Part shown: piece after piece, positions 12,254 through 23,600 of the stretch
Numbering within the stretch: position 1 is the first letter of the stretch
Layout of the letters: each line of letters begins with the position of its first letter
NCBI GenBank assembly: GCA_026214975.1
Contig: JAOBSW010000378.1
Location: 52,232-116,231 of the forward strand
Source of the DNA: Gentiana macrophylla
Lineage: Eukaryota; Streptophyta; Magnoliopsida; Gentianales; Gentianaceae
Reading direction: 5' to 3'
Length of the DNA: 64,000 bases
Translations under genes and position numbers: made by a program
The notes under the pieces: model-generated
Told to the model about the DNA's origin: nothing
Databases searched by the model: none
The model's input: only the letters and a program-made list of their open reading frames with translations

Positions 12254-12960
12254 CTGGAAAAAGAAGGAAAAATGAATCAAGAAGAGTAAATAACCATTAG
12301 CCAAGACAATTCAATTACCTCCTCTGATAAATCTCGTTAGGAAAAAATATTTAAAAAAAATGAAGAATTTACCCCTTCTGAGAATAGTGTTCCTCTAGCC
12401 TTTCTTATAACTTCAGCCCTGAAAACACGAATAGCCAAAAATCTTAATATACAATTTTCCAGGAAACATAGTCATAACGAAATCATAAAGTAGAAGATTC
12501 TAGAGTGTTTTCAATAAAGGAGGCATCTTTCAGAGGTAAAAAAAGATCAGTCCCAACTATGCATCCTCCATAAAAACAGAAACAAAAAAAAGAAGAAAAG
12601 TTGAAAAAAGAAAAATCTCCGGGCCCTCAGGAAAGCTCTAAGAACATAAACAATCATATTAACATATAGTCAAAGCCAGATTACCCAGCATATTCAATAT
12701 AATATTATGTTGCTGGTATAATAAAGAGACTGGGTAACAACATCAAACATAACACGCCTGCTTCTAAAAAAGGCCACTTACATGCCTTCATCTTCACAGT
12801 AGTTGGTGAAAGTATAAACAATATTCCCTGCACAAATGCACATTTAAGAGTTTGTATGGATTCACATGCTCAGTCTAAAACCATTATACAACATGAAAGA
12901 AAAAAGGAAAGAAAAAAAAACACCTATCCACGTAACATAAAATAAACAAAGCTTAATTAC

Positions 12961-13027
12961 CTTTTTCTACCCAAGCATCTTTGTATTCCACAATGTATGG
13001 ATGGTTCAATTTAGCTATAAAAGTCAT
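12961..13027 (-). pseudogene. NEK-like exon 1 of the captured segment (kinase N-lobe)
   Basis: 67 bases encode MTFIAKLNHPYIVEYKDAWVEK plus the first base of a glycine codon. Acceptor CTACAG lies at 13028-13033 and donor GTAATT below 12961. In plant NEKs this corresponds to the stretch after the HQE of the alphaC helix. Confidence 0.85.
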
Positions 13028-15339
13028 CTGTAGTTGAGCAAAAACGAAAAAGTTAGAGAATGTCAAGCAGCTCAGATTCGACTTAAAAAATAAGTTATTC
13101 AACAGGATATAAATACTCAATAATCAAGTAGAATTCAACAAACAGAATAAACTGCATAACTTCCAGACAAATAGAGAACTAGCTTCCATAAAGCTTACTA
13201 ACATGATGTGCTCGCATTACTACACGAATCCTTAAGTATTCACCTCTGTATACATATTAACGGACTACTCAGGCCGATTTTTGTCTTGAAGTAAACACAA
13301 CACAACAGGTAGATTAGAACAAGACTGAGACCAAGACTCCACCACAAAACAAATTTGGGTCTTGATCCAAACAAGACTCCAACAGAGACATGAATACAGA
13401 TTGAGACCAGACTTGCGTGCTCCCATAGCAGCATGTCACTTGAAAACATACCATCAACTTCTATTAGCTTGATCACAACAAAACATGTGGCTTAAACTCC
13501 AAATTAGAGAATATGTAAGCACAAATTAAAGTATGCAACAAGGCACAAATAAGATTACTTAAATCATCTTGAGGGGCTGCAAAACATGACATTTAATAAG
13601 CTAGCAGCATGCATATCAGATGCGCAAGAACATACTTTACCTATGCTTAACAGACTGATACAAATGCCATATCAAGTTGTTTGAACAGAGTAGATAGCAA
13701 CTAAGACATGACTTAATACACTCAGCTGAGCAGATTGCACAAGATAGTAGGTTTAGTTTAGACAAGGTGAGCATGCCTAAGCTATATCAAACTACAACAA
13801 ACATAGCCAGAAAGTCTTTTAAACAGACTGACTGAAACATGCGCAACACTTAACTCTGTCTCATTTTTCTTAATCATATTGGTTAATAGACATATTGACA
13901 CAAGTAGTAAGACAGATGCACAAATCTGTTCATTTACTCAACAAAATTGATAAAACCTCATACAATGCTCATGTCATGAACACATTAGAACAAGTTGTCG
14001 GTTTAGGAGCTACTAGTCAGACCCTTAATTATTGTTAAAGACTAATGCAAAATGAACAATTTAGCAGAGTTCTTCATATCTCAAGTTCTATTTTGATGTA
14101 TTTTCAATGATCTTGCACTATTACATCAGCCAAAAATAGGATTATATGATTTCTATAACATAACAACACTATAATCAACAATCTATATTTCAATATAACG
14201 CTTGGTAAGAAAAGCCAAAAACCAGAGCAGAAGTGCAGAACACCAGTAAAAAGTAAAAGGATGAATTAGAAACAAGAAACTTTATAAACTAAGACCACCA
14301 CACTCCTATATATATGTAACACTAATGGTGAACTGAATGTGTGCAAAACAGAGGAACTGGAATGACATAGAGCGTGTCACGTGTTTAGAGGTTCGAACAC
14401 CCATTATATCCTTGTATGATAAATTTTACCTATTTTCTAAACTGTTTGATTGGTTTCACAAATATGAAATGGTGATCCAGAACCATCACAAAAGTAAAGT
14501 GCCTACAATACGCATTGAATTGTTCTAAAAGTACTGAATATAGTCCTTTATTTTCACAGAAACCAACACAATTACATTAACTTGTATTTGGCTATTCATA
14601 TTTGACATTCATCTACACCACTGAAGTTTGTTGCCTTATGAGTTCATTCCCACATAAAATTAGTGCAAAATAATAGTTGTTATCAAACAGGGCTTATGAG
14701 GAAACACTAAATAAACCAATTAAAGGAAATACTTCAGATATGGCTAAAGGCCATTCACACAACTACCACGACCGATAACACCGTTAAATCATTTTCACGA
14801 ATCTTATCAGAACATCATATGCAGAAAATGGAAAATTTCATCATAAAAATCAAGACATTACTATTGCTCTTAAGCGAAAGGTGCATATCTTACACACAGA
14901 TTTTGGATTTGATAAGTATAAAAGTATACTTACCTCAACGAGATGGTTATCTGAATCAGTAAAAAGCTCTTAATATAAGGTTTGATTTGATTATATTGCA
15001 CCTAGATTTGTGTTGCGACTCAAACGCAAAATCCTGCCCCCCGAACCTAAAAATCGCTTTTAAATTGAAATAACAAAAATCGGTTCGAGAGGAAAGTAAA
15101 AGAGAATGGAAATGAAAAATTGTGAGACATTGAGAGAAATAAGGAAATCAGCGAACAATGATATGTATGGCACTGATGGAAGATTTTGTCGGAGGTTCCA
15201 TGGTGGACGACGAGGCCTACTTGCGATGTTGCTAACAGGAAGTGGTTTGAGATCTGGATGTTTATGTTCTTGTAATTTTAATCGAGGGGGTTCTCATTAG
15301 GTATAAAAATGTAAAAAGAGTTTTCATTACACATAAAAT

Positions 15340-15342
<3 letters not shown>

Positions 15343-15407
<65 letters not shown>
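15343..15407. repeat. (AT)n microsatellite
   Basis: An uninterrupted AT dinucleotide run of 65 bases near the right end of the CACTA element. Its length is probably unreliable in sequencing. Confidence 0.95.
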
Positions 15408-15409
<2 letters not shown>

Positions 15410-15614
15410 TATGAAAAGATGTTATTTAGTGAGAGAGGATATTCCTAAGGTTCACATAATGATGGGATAAAGATACAAATAGTGATGAGGATTTGGTTGT
15501 TTATAGCTTAAAACTACACTTTTAGCTATATGTAATTTTACCCTCACCAAAAAGTCTAAATTATTTGCTTGTAGTGAGAGGAATTTGACTCACTCTAGTT
15601 AAATTACGTACGGA

Positions 15615-15642
15615 ATTAAAACGCTCAGTTTTTCTTGTAGTG
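15615..15642 (-). repeat. Right terminal inverted repeat of the CACTA element
   Basis: Ends TTTTTCTTGTAGTG; the reverse complement matches the left end over CACTACAAGAA and again at GTTTTAAT. Followed by the TAT duplication at 15643-15645. Confidence 0.85.
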
Positions 15643-15645
15643 TAT

Positions 15646-16903
15646 CTAGAGCCAAATTAGGATAAATTGGGCTACTGGAGAAGGTCGAATGAATAGGAAA
15701 GTTTAACTTTCAATAGCAAAGCTAAGTAATTTAGGGGTGATTCCCAAAAGTAGAGAGTTAACTGAGGACCGTGATCTCTCTTAACATCGCTCAGTCTTGC
15801 TTGATTTCATCGAGAGAGCGAAGGGAAATGGGGTGATTCCCCTGGAACTTTCTTGCATGAACAGCGGAATCTGAATTCATTGAGCAGAGAAGGGTTTAGC
15901 TAAGAACAAATATGCAGTTAGTTACAAAGCATAAAAATGTGGGTGATTCCCTAAGACCTTTTTGCGAGATAACAGTATATCTTTTAATGTTATTCCGAAG
16001 AACTTGCGAAGCGCTTTATAGCTTATATCCTTTGGGGATTAAAGCAAACCTCTAAGTCATTTCAAGTAATATATTTTAATATGTGGACTTGACGGAATGT
16101 TGATAAGTCTTTTTGTAGACTTGGCATCAATATTATTAGTAAAGTAGTATGTAGATTAGTGTTTTTGTGAATGGTAAGCGGCCAAGCGATTTGGAAAGCG
16201 ACATGCGTTGTGTTATCACAAGTCAAAGTCGACATGCCATCAGGATTCATTCTAAAGGATTTGATTAGCTCAAATCCAGCAGAATCGATCGTTGGCAATC
16301 CCGTCCGTTCACTGGTTAAGATATTCTTGCATTTATGCACTGATTCACTTGATGTAGTCTACCCTACCTCTCGGGAATGGTTATCTAAACACGAGGATGA
16401 ATACGAGAGAAATGGGATGTTTAGTGAATCCTCAAGTATCTTCCGGAGAATGAGGAATAATATGCTAGTATATTAGGGTGCAAACTAGAATATAAGTGTG
16501 ACACCAGATTCGACTTTACCGGTCGATGAAGAGATGATCGTTAAGTCGATTTCGTCACCGATTGTTGAATCAAAGGCATAATGATATCGCATCGTGCGGA
16601 TTAGATGGAAAGCGACGTTTACGATCCCGAATTGACTCAAGCCGACATCCTGCACGATCGGTGTACCGGGTCCACATGGTATTCGGATTAGTATCGCCCG
16701 GGTCACTCGGCCTACCTGCGGCGGCACACTCCGGTCGTGCTTGGAAGGATGAATTACTAAGATGCGCTTGGAAGTGCAGTTTTGAGGATTCGTCTCACTT
16801 GTTTTGAGCAAGTGGGAGAATGTTGTAGATATAGATAAATAAATTATGGTGTGCTCTAAAACAATTAATTAATCAGAGCACCTTGCAAGTGCAAGTGGGA
16901 GAT
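15646..16903 (+). mobile_element. Distal internal domain of copy B, after the CACTA insertion
   Basis: The sequence resumes the internal domain exactly where 10437 stopped: joining the two sides gives AGAACTGCACAGAGTAT then CTAGAGCC, collinear with AGAACCACACGAGTGTCT then AAGGAGCC near 30388. It contains three GGTGATTCC motifs (15734, 15831, 15941), an ACTCGGCCTACCTGCGGCGGC block (about 16705) and two polypurine tracts (16808-16820 and 16891-16903). A 101-codon open frame at 16171-16476 and its minus-strand counterparts match no family I know and overlap each other, so I do not call a gene. Confidence 0.75.
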
Positions 16904-18743
16904 TGTTAGGTAAGAATAGTGCCGAAGAACAATTATATAATTGTTTTAGAGCCGAAAATTAATAATTCATCTTATTATATACATGTATGTTTATAATTAA
17001 GACACTCTTGAAAACCACTAATTACCTCGTTTATGTAATCACATAACTTAGTGTATGGTATACACACAAGAGGATTGAGTTTGTGAGATGTACTTAAAAT
17101 TAACTTAGTCGTCAGTAGCGTTTATTAATCTGAGTCAGGTCTCATGATTAATTTGCTATTAATCGCCAGAACACTTTAGGTGCCCAAGCGAGTATTATCC
17201 GGTTTATCGGTAATAAGGATTACCTAGTGGGGCATTTATATATGATGATAATCATATAAATTTGGACCGTTTGATTTGAGTTCTCGATATAATTCCGTGT
17301 CGAAGTCTTATCGAATACAAAATGATCATGTATGGATTAATCTTAATCCTGCAAGTGATCTGAGCGCATTTGTAGACTAGGGTAGAGTTTGATGTGTTAG
17401 TAAGGATAACCTTGGAAGTATGTGGTCCAACACTCTCGTTGGCTCTCGATTACGGAATGAGTGAGTGAGTGCGTACTGCTATCACGGGAATATGGAATCC
17501 ATTCCTTCCCTCAAGGAAGTAGAAATGATTCCACTTATTTGACCTGAAGCGATCGATCGGCCGAGTTCATAATATATTGAATATGAACTAATTGATCACT
17601 AGGGGTTAATGGTAAATAAGGATAATATGTTTGAAGGGGTTTACGGAAATGTCCGAATCAAGCGAGCGATACATGGAGGATTTATCCGTATGTAATGATT
17701 ATATCGGTGGGCGGCTTTAGGCTCATAGGGTGAGTGTAAGTTATCTATATTCGATGGAGTTAGTTCGGGTTTATGGTGGTAAAATCCTGAATTAATAGGT
17801 TGGATATAATTGTGCATCGATGAATAATTTTATTCGATTTATTGCCCAGCCCTCTTTGAATAGTCCAATAGCCAGTGCAAGCGTGACTCATAATATAGCA
17901 TATAGGTTTCTCGTCGATTTTGCACCTCAATTATAATTAAATAGTTGGATTGGACTATTTAATTTGATATGTGGATTAATTGTTTAGTTGGACTAAATAA
18001 TTAAATACACTGGAAAAGGCATTTTAAGTGATTTCGACCCAAATTGGTGTGTTGACCTTTTTGACCAAATTGGTCATATATGTAATAACATGCGTGTAAG
18101 ACCTTGTTTGGGTTTACAAGTGGCGCGTCTTTGTTGTTATTATTTAATTATTAAGAAATTAGTTTTCTTGGATAATTATTTAATGTATGATTTATCTTTT
18201 ATTTGTTAATTGATAATTCATGGAATAATAGATACAATAATATAATTTATCCTAATTTGTTTGGGATAATTATTTTATTTATCTTTTATTTGGAAAGGAT
18301 TAATGTAATAATTATCCTATTTAATTATTTAATCTCATTGGAGGTTAAGTTTTCTTTCATATATAAAGAGTTCTTCAAGCCTTTTGGGAAACACACTATA
18401 CTGCGCCATTATCAAAGAAAGAGCAGAATTTTCTGCCATCTTTCTTCGGGTTTTGAAGTTGGAATAATCTTGGGATTATTCGAGTAGCATATCAGGAGGT
18501 CCGGCGGCGGGAAACACCATCCACTGGTGTTCTTGGAGACACACGTTGGAAGGCCAGGCTTCTCAAATCGTGTTCTTGAGATCTATCGTTCTTGGAGTTA
18601 AGCACCAGTAAAAAGGTAAAATCCAACGCTTGTAGATTAGATCTTTTATTTATGTATTTTTTGTTTCGTTTAGATCTGGAATCGATGCCTTCGGCTAGTA
18701 ATCGGGTCAATCCATGATTGATCCGGCGATATTACATCTTACA
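16904..18743 (+). mobile_element. LTR 3 (3' LTR position of copy B), divergent variant
   Basis: Starts TGTTAGGTAAGAATAG after a polypurine tract and ends ...CATCTTACA, two bases before a primer-binding site; length 1840. It is the most divergent LTR here in its first 150 bases and last 150 bases, while its U3 centre shares the GTGTTGACC variant with LTR 1. The TATA box is at 18360-18367. Because a primer-binding site follows, this LTR once also acted as a 5' LTR of a further copy, of which only the first tens of bases remain. Confidence 0.85.
18360..18367 (+). promoter_or_regulatory. TATA box of LTR 3
   Basis: TATATAAA followed by GAG at the family position. Confidence 0.6.
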
Positions 18744-18745
18744 AG

Positions 18746-18760
18746 TGGTATCGCAGGGAC
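18746..18760 (+). other. Primer-binding site after LTR 3
   Basis: TGGTATCGCAGGGAC, two bases after the LTR end. It matches the TGGTATC core of initiator-Met tRNA sites. Confidence 0.7.
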
Positions 18761-18845
18761 GTAAACAAAACTTTTGAAGCGATGCGTAACGGGAGAACCA
18801 TCAGTTTCCATTGAACTAAATTAATAACACCTATTCCTTGCCAAC
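18761..18845. other. Spacer between the inverted LTRs 3 and 4
   Basis: About 85 bases link a plus-strand LTR/primer site to the 3' end of a minus-strand LTR. The part 18832-18853 is repeated exactly (on the other strand) at 38209-38230, so it is probably not unique host DNA. The rest is not matched elsewhere by eye. Confidence 0.5.
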
Positions 18846-20659
18846 AAATCATCCAGCGGAAGCGATTTTAAGGATCTAGATCTATATAATACACGTAATA
18901 AAATAACTAGATCTATTCTACAAGGGGTTGTAGAACATACCTCTTGGATCTCAAAATCCAAGTTGGAGAGCCGCAATAGAAAGAAGATGTGAAGAGCACC
19001 ACGATCTTCCGTGCGTGTGATCCAAGCAACCCGGTGGAAGGAAATCCTCGGCTCGAATCCTCCCGATATCACTACCGGAAAAATCTCCAAGATTTTCCCC
19101 AATCTCCTTGGCAGAGAATTTCTATCTTCTCTCTACAGAGTTGATAGTGAGGAATTTTCATGTAAGAGCTTAGGAGAACTCTCTTTATATAGAGTAGTTA
19201 CAGCCCCAAGGATTTTATAATTAATACAAAATCAATTATGATAATCCTATTAAATAAAAGATAATCCAAAATATTCTAGAACAAATCTAGAATAATCTTT
19301 ATCTTTATTTCTTACCATAAATATTTATCCAATAAATATTTTCACAAGACGTATCTTATTAATGTGTATGAAAGCTAATTTCTTGTTTTATTAAAACACA
19401 ATGCTTTGGCGAAATTCTCATTGTTGACCTTATCAACATAAATTTTTACTAACACACTAATTTTTGCCAAGATTATGAAAAATATCTTTTTCACATATTT
19501 AATTATTTAGCCCAACTAATTTAATAGTCCCTTTAAACAATTAATTCACATATCGTTTTAATAAAGTCCAGCAAGAACTAAATTAATATTATTAGGATTA
19601 CGACGTCAAGAGAATGGTATGCTTTATATTAGGAGGGCACGTCGGGGACCATGGACTAATAATCGTAACTCCGATAAATCAAATAAATAATTATAGAATA
19701 ATTATATTCGATAAATCAATCACGAGGAATATGCCACCACTTAATCCGTGATTTGTACTCACTCCGATTATAAGATTATATTTATCTAAATCACGAGAAT
19801 AATAATAAAGCGTCCATTGATATAATCATTACATATGGATTAATCCTCCTTAGGTATTCATTCTAAATCGGGAGATTACCGTTAACCTTTCTAGAACCTC
19901 TTATCCTTATTTACCATTAACTTGAAGATCAATTAGTGCACACATAATCACTAGTAGCTAATTAGTCAAATACTTAGAACTCCGAGATCGATCATTTTCT
20001 TTAGGGCTAACAAATAAAGAGGCTAATATCTACTTCCATAAATGGAAGGAATGGATTCGTATTCATGATAACACAGACTACTCACTCAATCGAGTACAAT
20101 GCCAAGATGGGGTAATTCGGACTACTGGACTCGGTGTAATCCTTAACCGTCAAGTCAAAACTCATGCTGATTCAAGCGATTGGTATGATCACCTCAGGGA
20201 TTAAGATATATCCATAAATATGATCATCCGTTGATTCGATAAGACTTCGATTACGGAATTATATGCGTGAACTCTAATCAAATCGGTCAGCTCTATATGA
20301 TATAATCTATCATATATAAATGCCCCATTGGGTTAGCCTCTTAACGAAAGTCGGATAAGACAATCACACTATTGTGTTAGAGAGCGCATTAACTATCGAT
20401 AAAAGAGACCCGATACTCACCGATTAACTTCACTCACGGGCTAATTGTATTTTAAGTACATCTTCACTAACTCAATCCTCCCGTATATACCATACATTGA
20501 GTTAAGTGATTACATAAAAGCGATATACTTAGGGTTTTCTGTAGTGTAAATACTATGTCACCATCGGTGAATATGAGAATAATAAATATGAATAATAACA
20601 TCATTTCATTTATTAAATAAAACAATTACAAAATTGTCTTTCGGGCATTACACCTAACA
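18846..20659 (-). mobile_element. LTR 4, minus-strand copy (3' LTR of copy C)
   Basis: On the minus strand it starts TGTTAGGTGTAATGCCCG at 20659, has a TATA box at 19184-19191, and ends with the CGCTTCCGCTGGATGAT block near 18846. A polypurine tract (plus-strand ATCTCCCACTTGC, 20660-20672) precedes it. Short frames on either strand here are by-products of the LTR. Confidence 0.85.
19184..19191 (-). promoter_or_regulatory. TATA box of LTR 4
   Basis: Plus-strand TTTATATA, preceded by CTCTC; reverse complement TATATAAA-GAGAG as in the other LTRs. Confidence 0.6.
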
Positions 20660-23600
20660 ATCTCCCACTTGCAAAGCATGTGATTAATTGTTTTAGAGCA
20701 CACCTATTATTTAAAACTACGACCAAACTCCATCTCCACTTGCTTCTAAAGCAATGGATACTCATCCGTATTTTAGTATTCCACAAAACTTATCATAGCC
20801 ATTTCAGATTCCAAAGTACCCTCCGAGTATGCCGTCGTAGGATGGGTCTAGGTGACTCCGGGAGCACCCACATCTGAATGTCATGGGTCTTAATGATCGG
20901 TCAGGTTTGTCGTGCTCGAAGGCGATCAAGTAGAATCAAAGCGTCGCAGTCCATCTAATCATGTGGTACTTTCCCAATATGCTCTTGAACTCAAGTGATT
21001 TGGAAATCCTTATAAGCTACCCCTTCATCGTTTGCACAATGATGTGGTATCGCTTTCCAAATCAGAATCACCTCCGAGATATGAAAAGAAATCCTTAAGC
21101 TATATCGCCTCTCTAGCTACTACAAAAGCCTATTAATCACCCAACTAGTTAAAGTCGAGGTTGGCGTTTCGGATTCTTCCAGGCAATAGCTTCAACACAA
21201 GAGTAAACACTTTGAGACCGAGATCGACTTAACGATCATCCTTAATCGACACAAAGTCGAGGAACTAGTGTATTCTCACATATCCAAGTTCACAATTGAA
21301 TATGCCGCATATTATTCCTCGTTCTCTCAAGATACTAAAGGACATGCTAAACTTGCTTTGTTAAGCTGCCGAATGTAAGATTCGATCAAATTGACGTTCA
21401 ACAACTGACCATCTCTTGTCACAAGAAGAGATCCATCCCGTTTCTCTTTATCCAAGATTTAGAGAGTCATTCACGAGGCATGGGGTAGAACTTCCCTCGT
21501 TGAATGTTGCATACATAGATGCATCATCTTAACCAATAAGATGGATAGGAAACATTGGGCGATTCTAATGGTCAACAGTCAAACTCATGGGAATGTTGTC
21601 CAAATCTACATTCTGAAGAATTGTGGCATTATCGAGATTCGACTTGAGATAACACACCCGTATTGATTCCAAGCGAGTGCAGTGTTATCCTTCACAAACA
21701 CTAATATATATGTATATATTCACTCTGTACTAAAATTGATATCGGACTTCAAAAGACTTATCAATAGTAATGGTCAAATCCATATATTATAGAAATATAT
21801 GACTTCCAATGACCAAGAGGTTTGCTTTTATCCACAAGGACATAAAGCCTTGCGATCGTCATCTTGTCATAAGTTAAGCAAGGCAATACCCATACATTCC
21901 GAATGAATCCAGATTCCGTTTGTTTGGCACAAGAAAATCTCGGAAATCACTTTATTTTACGCTTTTGAGCGAAATCATGCAATACTAAGTGGTAAGAGAG
22001 TCCAACGTCGATTAACTCTCTACTTCTTAGGGAATTTACCTAGACCACCTTCAAGCTTTGCTCTGAAAGATAAACTTTAGTATTCATTCTACTCTCTTCC
22101 ATGTAGATCCAATTACTCCCCTTTGGGCACGAGGCGGCTCAGGTGGTTCTACAAGAAGTATGAAGCAGAATCAGGTTGAACTCCATTCACGGGGTTATGG
22201 CTATTAAACCAACCTTATTGTCGAATCCTATCTTACGCTCACCCAAGAGCCATAGGTCATCAATCGATCCTCAGGACTACAAAGTCCGCGAGAAGCGATA
22301 GAATGGTAATGGATAAACCATACTCCCAATGCTGCTGGATGGATCGAAATCGATCTAGTTTAGTAGTATTTAGTGTTATCACCAACACCCGATGTTGGAT
22401 GTGTGCCGATTTTAATCGTTAGTAACTACCTTGAGTAAGCGTGCTTCAAGGTTCAAGGTTTTCTTGTTCATGGATTCTGCTCAGAAAGGATGCACGCGGT
22501 ATAAGCATGCCTTCCACGATGTCAAGAACCGATCACTGACCCTTTTTCTCAATGCCTACAAGATATATAACGATTGGTCACTCACGAGCGTGTGCCGCGA
22601 AATTCGATCAAACCATCAAGCATCATGTGCTAAATGCTTATATTAGCGGAATTTGGGTGAACGAATCCACTTTCATTATCCGTTGAATTCCAAAGCACAT
22701 TCTAGGTAGACTTCCTCGGTTCTACACTTCAATGTAAACCGTTATTTCACTTTAATATCTTTATTGAGTTAAGCGTGTATTGTAGCACATCTACAGCGCT
22801 ATGTAAAGGCAGTTCGGTGGTTTCTTCCCTTAGTGAAAGCATTTCACTATGAGGCGAACCAGAGCATCGTCCCTAGGACTATATGGTGCCCATTTCTACA
22901 GTATTGTAATACTCCATCTCCGACAAAATCAGAGACACCTTTGAATATTTTGGATAAACTTACCGGAGTGTTTGAGTAGTTTAATCGGACTAGAAGTCAC
23001 TACTCATAAGGCCCTACTAGCTTATATCTTTCATCAAACCCGAAGTGTCGTCATGAACAAGCTATGTTACTTCTTATAACCATTATCCTTTCCCCGATTG
23101 AAAAGGAAAATTAGTCATTGAACCTTTACAAGACAATCTAACAGGTAGGAGAAGGAAGTCACCCTGAACGAGTCTTGAGGTCTTGTCTTTTAGGACTATG
23201 CATTTAAGCGTGGAATATGAAGAAGTGTTTATCTAAATATAGAAACCAATTACTTTTAATAGTTGTTAAGATGTGTTTTATATACTTATTTGGCTGATTG
23301 TAAGTGGTTTTGACTTTATCAAACAAAGTCAGTCTTGGATTAGTACTACGAATGGTATATTCACTTGCTATCACGACAAACAAATTATCGAATAGAAGGT
23401 AAATCCATTACGTTCCAGCGAATCTTAAACAAAATAAATTTTCGCGATATCCAAAGTTGAATCAGAGATTCATTTCCTCACCATCACTCCCACTCTTTAT
23501 AGCTAAAATTGCTGCCCGTTATACGAGTACCATTAATCGTTGTTGCCATATCTCTTATTCTTGCAAAGAACATGATCTCTCGAGAGAAAATCACCAAGAT

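Larger units (their letters stand above)
12054..13027 (-). pseudogene. Captured fragment of a plant NIMA-related kinase (NEK) gene: five exons with introns
   Basis: Read on the minus strand, five exons line up with the N-lobe to activation-loop region of plant NEK Ser/Thr kinases. Exon 12961-13027 gives LNHPYIVEYKDAWVEK; 12782-12827 gives GNIVYTFTNYCEDEG; 12373-12418 gives MAEVIRKARGTLFSEG; 12173-12253 gives [20 protein letters not shown] and ends HHDLK; 12054-12097 gives NMFVTKENDMRIG. Each exon is bordered by AG acceptor and GT donor sites, and codon phase is kept across the first four, matching the known NEK intron positions (before MxLI, after EKG, before KLCKW, after D[LV]K, after R[IL]G). 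About 95 codons are present. The glycine-rich loop, the VLKK lysine exon, the DFG exon and the C-lobe were not found. The catalytic HRD is HHD, and the last exon has a 1-base insertion. It is an intron-containing capture, so it was taken at DNA level; it cannot make an active kinase. Family assignment is very likely, the subgroup is not resolved. Confidence 0.88.
10438..15642. mobile_element. Non-autonomous CACTA (En/Spm-type) DNA transposon carrying host kinase exons
   Basis: The element is 5205 bp and ends in inverted CACTACAAGAA termini: left CACTACAAGAAGAAAATC, right (reverse complement) CACTACAAGAAAAACTGAGC, both continuing to GTTTTAAT. It is flanked by TAT duplications. The sequence inside the left end is rich in short CTCATTA/TTTAATGA repeats, typical subterminal repeats for transposase binding. 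It sits in a retrotransposon internal domain whose empty version is seen near 30388. No TNPA/TNPD-like transposase frame is present, so transposition would need a relative in trans. The middle carries minus-strand exons of a NIMA-related kinase; the right part has a long AT microsatellite. Apart from the kinase exons, 10,900-12,040 and 13,040-15,340 hold nothing I recognise. Confidence 0.92.

Noticed and set aside
13240..13476. Minus-strand 78-codon hydrophobic frame in the CACTA element
   Set aside because: It lies in intron-like sequence upstream of the captured exons; hydrophobic composition is expected from T-rich DNA.
14920..14960. Possible further NEK exon ending at a GTAAGT donor (minus strand)
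   Set aside because: The donor looks good but the preceding codons do not match the AHQE exon or any NEK segment; could be an untranslated exon, unsupported.
15106..15300. 64-codon frame beginning MEMKNCETLREIRK inside the CACTA element
   Set aside because: No family resemblance; it lies between the captured kinase segment and the AT microsatellite and could be reverse-strand untranslated or promoter DNA.
16171..16476. 101-codon open frame in the distal internal domain of copy B
   Set aside because: No recognisable motif, opposite-strand frames of similar length overlap the region, and it is not open in sister copies.
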